A stretch of DNA of 8,447 nt from Actinomycetes bacterium. GTDB lineage: Bacteria; Actinomycetota; Acidimicrobiia; Acidimicrobiales; Microtrichaceae. How positions within the stretch are numbered: position 1 is the first letter of the stretch; every line of letters starts with the position of its first letter. Positions 4,209-8,447 of the stretch are shown here, piece after piece. The notes under the pieces were generated by a model that was not told the origin of the DNA, did not search any database, and was given only the letters and a program-made list of their open reading frames with translations. The stretch is taken from NCBI GenBank assembly GCA_023423215.1, contig JAFAFZ010000188.1, positions 1-8,447 on the forward strand. Direction: 5' to 3'. Both the position numbers and the translations under genes were made by a program.

Positions 4209-7200
4209 ATGTCCGGCCCGACGGCTGTCACAACCCAGGAGGACGAGGCCACGACGGCGGAACGCGTCCGCCTGCGCCGGTACCTGTGGGCCTCGGCGGT
4301 GTGGGCGGTGGTGTTCCTCGTGCTGCCGACCGACCTGAAGTCGATCTGGTACGCCCTGTTCGGCTGGGCCTCGGTGGTCATCGCCGGGCTGCGTCTGCGG
4401 GAGCTCCCCAAGGAGGTGCGCCAGCCCGTCACCCTGATCGTGGTGGCCGGCGCCTCGGCGCTCGTCGGGGGCATCGTCCGCACCGTGGACGGGACGATCC
4501 GGGGCACGGACTACCCCTTCCCCTCGGTCGCGGACCTGTTCGCCTTCGCGGCCACGCTGCTGTTCCTGGCCGCGATCCTCACGATCGTGCACCGACGGGT
4601 GCGCCGCTTCACCCTCGACCCGTTCCTGGACGCGGTCGTCGGTGGCGTCGCCGTCGCGATGCTCCAGTGGTCGATCATCCTGATCCCCTACCTGCAGACG
4701 ACCACCGCCCCCGAGGCGCAGCAGATCACCAACATCGTCTACGCCGGGTTCTCGCTGCTCCTCGTCGTCGCCGCCGTGCTGGCGCTCGTGTCGGGATCGC
4801 AGCGCTCGACCAGCAACCGGTTCCTGGCCGCCGGCCTGCTCGCGACCTTCGCGCTGGACCTGGTCGCGACGCTCGTCACCGCCGGCCGCCTGGCCGAGGA
4901 CGCCCGCCTCTACGTCGCCCCGTTCGCGTTCATCTTCGGCACCGCCGGCCTGCTGCACCCGTCGGTGCGCATGCTCACGTCCCGCCCCTCGGACCCGACC
5001 CTGCTGCGCCGCCTCACCTCGAAGCGCATCGGCGTGCTGGCCCTCGCGCTCATCGCCCCGCCGGTGCTGCTCGTGGTCGGCCTGGCCCGCCACGACACCG
5101 TCAGCCTGGTGCTTCCCGCCGTCGCGTCGCTCGCCCTCGCGCCGCTGGTGGTCACCCGACTCGGGCGCCTGGTGCGCCAGAACGAGGAGCTGGCCGCGCT
5201 CGAGGCGACGCTGCGCGGCGTCGGCGAGCGCCTGGTGAGCGCGGAGACGACCGAGGACGTCGTCCGGGTCGTCACCGTCGGCGCCGAGCAGGTGCTCGGC
5301 ACCAACCTGATCAGCGCCGGGCTCGTCACCGACCCCTTCGTCGTCGACCCCACGCGCCCCCAGCACGACTTCCGGCCCGCCCTCGACGCGCTCGAGCGCC
5401 TCCTGTCCGACGGGCACCGAGCGACCACCGGCGAGCTGCTCTCGATCGACGTCGGCGACCGCCGTCCATGGGTCGCCGGCCTGGTCGTCGTGCAGCGTGA
5501 GCTGCGTGGCGTGCTGGTGGTCTGCACCGACCGCCCGCTCGGCGACGACGAGCGCAACGCCGTCACGGCGCTCTGCCGCGAGTCCGCCATCGCCTTCCGC
5601 GCCGTCGACCACACCGAGCAGCAGGTCCGCCAGCGCAGCGAGGACCGCTTCGCAGCCCTCATCGACAACTCCTCCGACATCGTGGCGGTGCTGCGCAACG
5701 ACCTGACGCTCAGCTACGTCTCCCCCGTCGCGCAGCGCCTGCTCGGCTACCCGCCCCAGGACCTCGCCTCGATCGACGTGATGGGCCTGATCCACCGCGA
5801 CGACCGCGCCGCGGCGTCCAGCATGCTCAGCGACATCCGCTTCGGGCTGCGCGAGACCGTCGAGATCCGCCTGCGCCACTTCGCCGGCACCTACGCCTGG
5901 TTCGAGGTCGTCGGCGTCGACCTCTCGAGCGACCCGAACATCGGCGGCGTCGTGCTGAACGCCCGTGAGATCGGCGACCGCAAGATGGCCGAGGAGCGCC
6001 TGGTGCTCTCCGAGGCCCGCTTCAAGGCCCTCGTCCAGAACTCGACGGACCTCGTGATCGTGCTCGACGCCCGTGGCGGCATCCGCTACGCGAGCCCCTC
6101 GGTCGAGGGCGTGCTCCACCGCACGGCCGAGGACATCCAGGGCCTGTCGCTCGACGAGGTCTTCCGAGACAACGACCTGAACTGGCAGTCGCACCAGGGT
6201 GGGCCAGCCCTCAACGGGACCGAGCAGGGCCTCGAGCTGGTCGAGTTCAGCTTCCGCGGCGCCGAGGGCGACTGGCACACGATCGAGACCACGATCACCG
6301 ACCTGCGCGACGAGCCCGCCGTGGCCGGCTTCGTGCTGAACGCCCGTGACGTCACCTACCGCAAGAACATGGAGCAGCGGCTCCGCTACCAGAGCACGCA
6401 CGACGAGCTGACCGGCCTGGCCAACCGGGTCCACGTCCTCGAGGACCTGGCCGGCATGCTGACCCGCAACAGCGGCTCCACCACCGTCGCGGCCGTCCTG
6501 ATCGACATCGACGACTTCAAGGACATCAACGACTCCCTCGGCCACGCCTTCGGCGACCAGCTGCTGAAGGCCGTCGCGGAGCGCATCACCGGCATGTTGG
6601 ACTTCGGCGACGTCGCGGCCCGCATCGGCGGCGACGAGTTCGTCATCGTGCTCGAGCGGGCGCACGGCGAGAGCCACATCACCGACCTGGCCGACCAGGT
6701 CCTCTCGGCGATCGCCAGCCCCTTCGTCATCGACGGGCGCGAGCTGACCATCACGGCGTCCGCGGGCATCGTGTTCGACCACGACCGCGAGGCCTCGGGC
6801 GAGATCCTGCTGCGCAACGCCGACACCGCGATGTACCGGGCCAAGACCCAGGGCAAGCGTCAGATCGTCGTGTTCGAGGCGTTCATGCACACGGCCTCGT
6901 TCGACCGCCTCGAGCTGCGCGCCGACCTGGCCCGCGCCATCGCCCACGAGCAGTTCGTCGCCTACTACCAGCCGGTGGTCGACATGGCGACCCGTCAGAT
7001 CGTCGGCGCCGAGGCCCTGATCCGCTGGGACCACCCGCGCCGCGGCCTGCTCGGCCCCGGCCTGTTCATCCCCCTCGCCGAGGAGTCGGGCCTGATCGGT
7101 CCGCTCGGCGAGTGGATCCTGGAACGCGCGTGCACCGACCTGGCGACCTGGCGCAAGGAGTACGGCGAGCCGCTGTCGGACTTCACGATGTCGGTCAACC

Positions 7201-7706
7201 TGTCGGTCCAGCAGCTGCACGACGAGCGCATCGTCGCCACGGTGCTCGACATCCTGCAGCGCTCGGGCCTGCCGGCCGAGCGGCTGGTGCTCGAGGTGAC
7301 CGAGTCCACCCTCATCACCGAGACCGACAAGATCCGCTCGACCATGCACGAGCTGCGCACGCTCGGCACCCGCCTGGCGGTCGACGACTTCGGCACCGGC
7401 TACTCCTCGCTGGGCTACATCCAGCAGTTCGAGTTCGACGTGCTGAAGATCGACAAGAGCTTCGTGGACGACCTCGAGAAGTTCACGAACCAGCGCATCG
7501 TCACCGCGGTGCTCGACCTCGCGTCGCAGCTCGGCGTGCGCACCATCGCCGAGGGCATCGAGCAGGAGCTGCAGGCCGAGCTGCTCAAGACGCTGGGCTG
7601 CAAGCTCGGTCAGGGCTACCTGTACTCCCGGCCGGTCCCCGAGACGGAGTTCCGCGACCTGCTGGTCCGGGACCGCTCCGCCACCACGGGCCGCCCCGTC
7701 CTCTGA
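4209..7706 (+). CDS. membrane-anchored GAF-PAS-PAS-GGDEF-EAL protein, cyclic-di-GMP turnover
   Basis: A 1165-residue signalling protein likely to make and/or break cyclic di-GMP at the membrane. About ten hydrophobic segments (~25-316) form an N-terminal sensor, including the PFPSVADLF stretch (103-111) seen in actinobacterial diguanylate cyclases. Residues ~322-470 look like a GAF-type domain, followed by PAS domains at ~478-600 and ~601-720. The GGDEF domain (~726-885) has HDELTGLANR (731-740) and an intact GGDEF at 807-811. The upstream I-site RxxD is replaced by DFGD, so product inhibition there is unlikely. The EAL domain (~900-1150) keeps EALIR (935-939), N997, E1029, DDFGTGYSSL (1059-1068), K1080, E1115 and Q1135, so phosphodiesterase activity is plausible. 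Start ATG 4209 has GAGGA at 4199-4203. Probably co-transcribed with the small membrane protein. Net activity and signal cannot be told from sequence. Confidence 0.95.
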   Translation: MSGPTAVTTQEDEATTAERVRLRRYLWASAVWAVVFLVLPTDLKSIWYALFGWASVVIAGLRLRELPKEVRQPVTLIVVAGASALVGGIVRTVDGTIRGTDYPFPSVADLFAFAATLLFLAAILTIVHRRVRRFTLDPFLDAVVGGVAVAMLQWSIILIPYLQTTTAPEAQQITNIVYAGFSLLLVVAAVLALVSGSQRSTSNRFLAAGLLATFALDLVATLVTAGRLAEDARLYVAPFAFIFGTAGLLHPSVRMLTSRPSDPTLLRRLTSKRIGVLALALIAPPVLLVVGLARHDTVSLVLPAVASLALAPLVVTRLGRLVRQNEELAALEATLRGVGERLVSAETTEDVVRVVTVGAEQVLGTNLISAGLVTDPFVVDPTRPQHDFRPALDALERLLSDGHRATTGELLSIDVGDRRPWVAGLVVVQRELRGVLVVCTDRPLGDDERNAVTALCRESAIAFRAVDHTEQQVRQRSEDRFAALIDNSSDIVAVLRNDLTLSYVSPVAQRLLGYPPQDLASIDVMGLIHRDDRAAASSMLSDIRFGLRETVEIRLRHFAGTYAWFEVVGVDLSSDPNIGGVVLNAREIGDRKMAEERLVLSEARFKALVQNSTDLVIVLDARGGIRYASPSVEGVLHRTAEDIQGLSLDEVFRDNDLNWQSHQGGPALNGTEQGLELVEFSFRGAEGDWHTIETTITDLRDEPAVAGFVLNARDVTYRKNMEQRLRYQSTHDELTGLANRVHVLEDLAGMLTRNSGSTTVAAVLIDIDDFKDINDSLGHAFGDQLLKAVAERITGMLDFGDVAARIGGDEFVIVLERAHGESHITDLADQVLSAIASPFVIDGRELTITASAGIVFDHDREASGEILLRNADTAMYRAKTQGKRQIVVFEAFMHTASFDRLELRADLARAIAHEQFVAYYQPVVDMATRQIVGAEALIRWDHPRRGLLGPGLFIPLAEESGLIGPLGEWILERACTDLATWRKEYGEPLSDFTMSVNLSVQQLHDERIVATVLDILQRSGLPAERLVLEVTESTLITETDKIRSTMHELRTLGTRLAVDDFGTGYSSLGYIQQFEFDVLKIDKSFVDDLEKFTNQRIVTAVLDLASQLGVRTIAEGIEQELQAELLKTLGCKLGQGYLYSRPVPETEFRDLLVRDRSATTGRPVL

Positions 7707-7776
7707 GCCGGCTCCCCGCTGCGGCCCGTCGCGGCGCTGTGCCGGCCGAGCGCCGTCGACTGCGAGACTGGCGTCG

Positions 7777-8447
7777 ATGGAGCTGCTCGACGACCCCGCC
7801 GACCCGCGCCTGGCGGACTACCGCCACCTGACCGACGCGGCGGCGCGACGACACCTCGAGGGCGGCGACGGCCACGGCGTGTTCGTCGTGGAGGGGGTGC
7901 TGGCGCTGGACCAGCTGCTCGCCGGCGACCACCACGTGCGCTCCGCGCTGCTCAGCAGCTCTCGCGCGTCCTCGCTGGTCCAGCTCGTGCAGCGGCTCGA
8001 GGACCGCGGCGTCCCCGTGCTCGTCGCCGAGCGACCCCTGCTGGCCGAGGTCACCGGCTACGACGTGCACCGTGGCGTGCTCGCGGTCGCCGAGCGCCGC
8101 CCGTGGCCGGACGTCGAGGCGGTCGTGTCCGGAGCACGACGTCTGGTCGTGCTGGAGGGCCTGAACGACCACGAGAACCTGGGCTCGGTCTACCGCAACG
8201 CCGCTGCGCTCGGTCTGGACGCCGTCGTGCTCGACCCGCGGTGCGCCGATCCGCTGTACCGACGGTCGATCCGCGTCTCGTCCGGCTGGGCGATGCGGGT
8301 GCCGACGGCCCGCACCGCCGAGCTGCCCGGTGGGCTGGCGCCACTGCACGCCGCAGGCGTGCGCACCGTCGCCCTCACCCCGGCCCGGGGCGCCCTACCG
8401 GTCGACGAGGCGGCCGCCTCGGGCCTGCTGGACGACCCGTTCGCCCT
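7777..8447 (+). CDS. SpoU/TrmH-family RNA methyltransferase (partial, 3' end cut by the window)
   Basis: Uses S-adenosylmethionine to 2'-O-methylate a ribose in tRNA or rRNA; which RNA is not known. Translation from ATG 7777 gives 223 residues before the window ends. GVFVVEGVLALDQLL (34-48) opens the N-terminal substrate-binding part, and TGYDVHRGVLAV (93-104) is typical of the family. The SpoU core follows: LEGLNDHENLGSVYRNAAALG (126-146), with R140 at the place of the catalytic motif-1 arginine, then DPLYRRSIRVSSGWAMRVP (158-176). The third knot motif lies beyond the edge. There is no Shine-Dalgarno site before the ATG; GAGACT 7 nt upstream could be a weak -10 for a leaderless message. The gene is 70 nt after the GGDEF-EAL stop. 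Genes of this family are often followed by pheS-pheT in actinobacteria. Confidence 0.9.
   Translation, partial: MELLDDPADPRLADYRHLTDAAARRHLEGGDGHGVFVVEGVLALDQLLAGDHHVRSALLSSSRASSLVQLVQRLEDRGVPVLVAERPLLAEVTGYDVHRGVLAVAERRPWPDVEAVVSGARRLVVLEGLNDHENLGSVYRNAAALGLDAVVLDPRCADPLYRRSIRVSSGWAMRVPTARTAELPGGLAPLHAAGVRTVALTPARGALPVDEAAASGLLDDPFA

Noticed and set aside
3840..7349. Very long minus-strand open frame (~1170 codons) opposite the GGDEF-EAL gene
   Set aside because: Its translation is a low-complexity Asp/Val/Gly/Arg/Gln-rich string with no domain, whereas the plus strand encodes complete PAS, GGDEF and EAL motifs. Long antisense frames are expected in GC-rich genomes.
7705..7714. GAGCCGGCTC palindrome at the end of the GGDEF-EAL gene
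   Set aside because: A 10-bp palindrome without a loop is not a terminator, and such sequences are common at this GC content.
7585..8349. Minus-strand 254-codon frame opposite the TrmH-family gene
   Set aside because: It overlaps the end of the EAL domain and the SpoU motifs, and reads as low-complexity shadow.
1..8447. tRNA, rRNA, CRISPR array, insertion sequence or attachment site
   Set aside because: I saw no cloverleaf-like tRNA, no regularly spaced repeats, no transposase motif and no terminal inverted repeats with target duplications.

Overview
The window is very GC-rich and its coding sequences use mostly G or C at third codon positions, which points to a high-GC actinobacterium. HisG is the long form with a C-terminal regulatory domain, and its sequence style differs from the Streptomyces/Mycobacterium enzymes as I know them. 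A deep lineage such as Acidimicrobiia or Thermoleophilia is possible, but that is inference only.

Layout. The first 25 bases may hold the tail of an upstream gene, followed by a perfect 11-bp hairpin. A DUF1844 protein gene (225-683, +) faces a two-gene minus-strand operon of hisG (1799-924) and a small degenerate cold-shock-domain-like gene (919-704). hisG diverges from a TetR-type regulator (1873-2610, +) across a 73-bp gap in which each gene has a TANNNT -10 box 6-7 nt from its start codon, so both messages may be leaderless. Next comes a GNAT-fold protein (2745-3479, +) resembling the LuxI / FeeM N-acyl amino acid synthase superfamily. It is preceded by a 133-nt gap with a near-perfect dyad. 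A four-helix membrane protein of unknown function (3632-4153, +) and a very large membrane-anchored GAF-PAS-PAS-GGDEF-EAL protein (4209-7706, +) follow as a probable pair. The window ends inside a SpoU/TrmH-family RNA methyltransferase (7777 to the edge, +).

How the genes may work together. hisG starts histidine biosynthesis and is metabolically separate from the rest. The middle and right part looks like a signalling neighbourhood: a TetR regulator, a possible acylated-signal synthase, a small membrane protein and a cyclic-di-GMP enzyme with an intact EAL site and a GGDEF site lacking the usual inhibitory I-site. Whether these form one circuit cannot be settled from sequence. The most interesting hypothesis is a TetR/acyl-synthase signalling pair next to a c-di-GMP output protein. 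DUF1844 and TrmH-family genes often lie on either side of infC-rpmI-rplT in actinobacteria, but that cluster is absent between them here.
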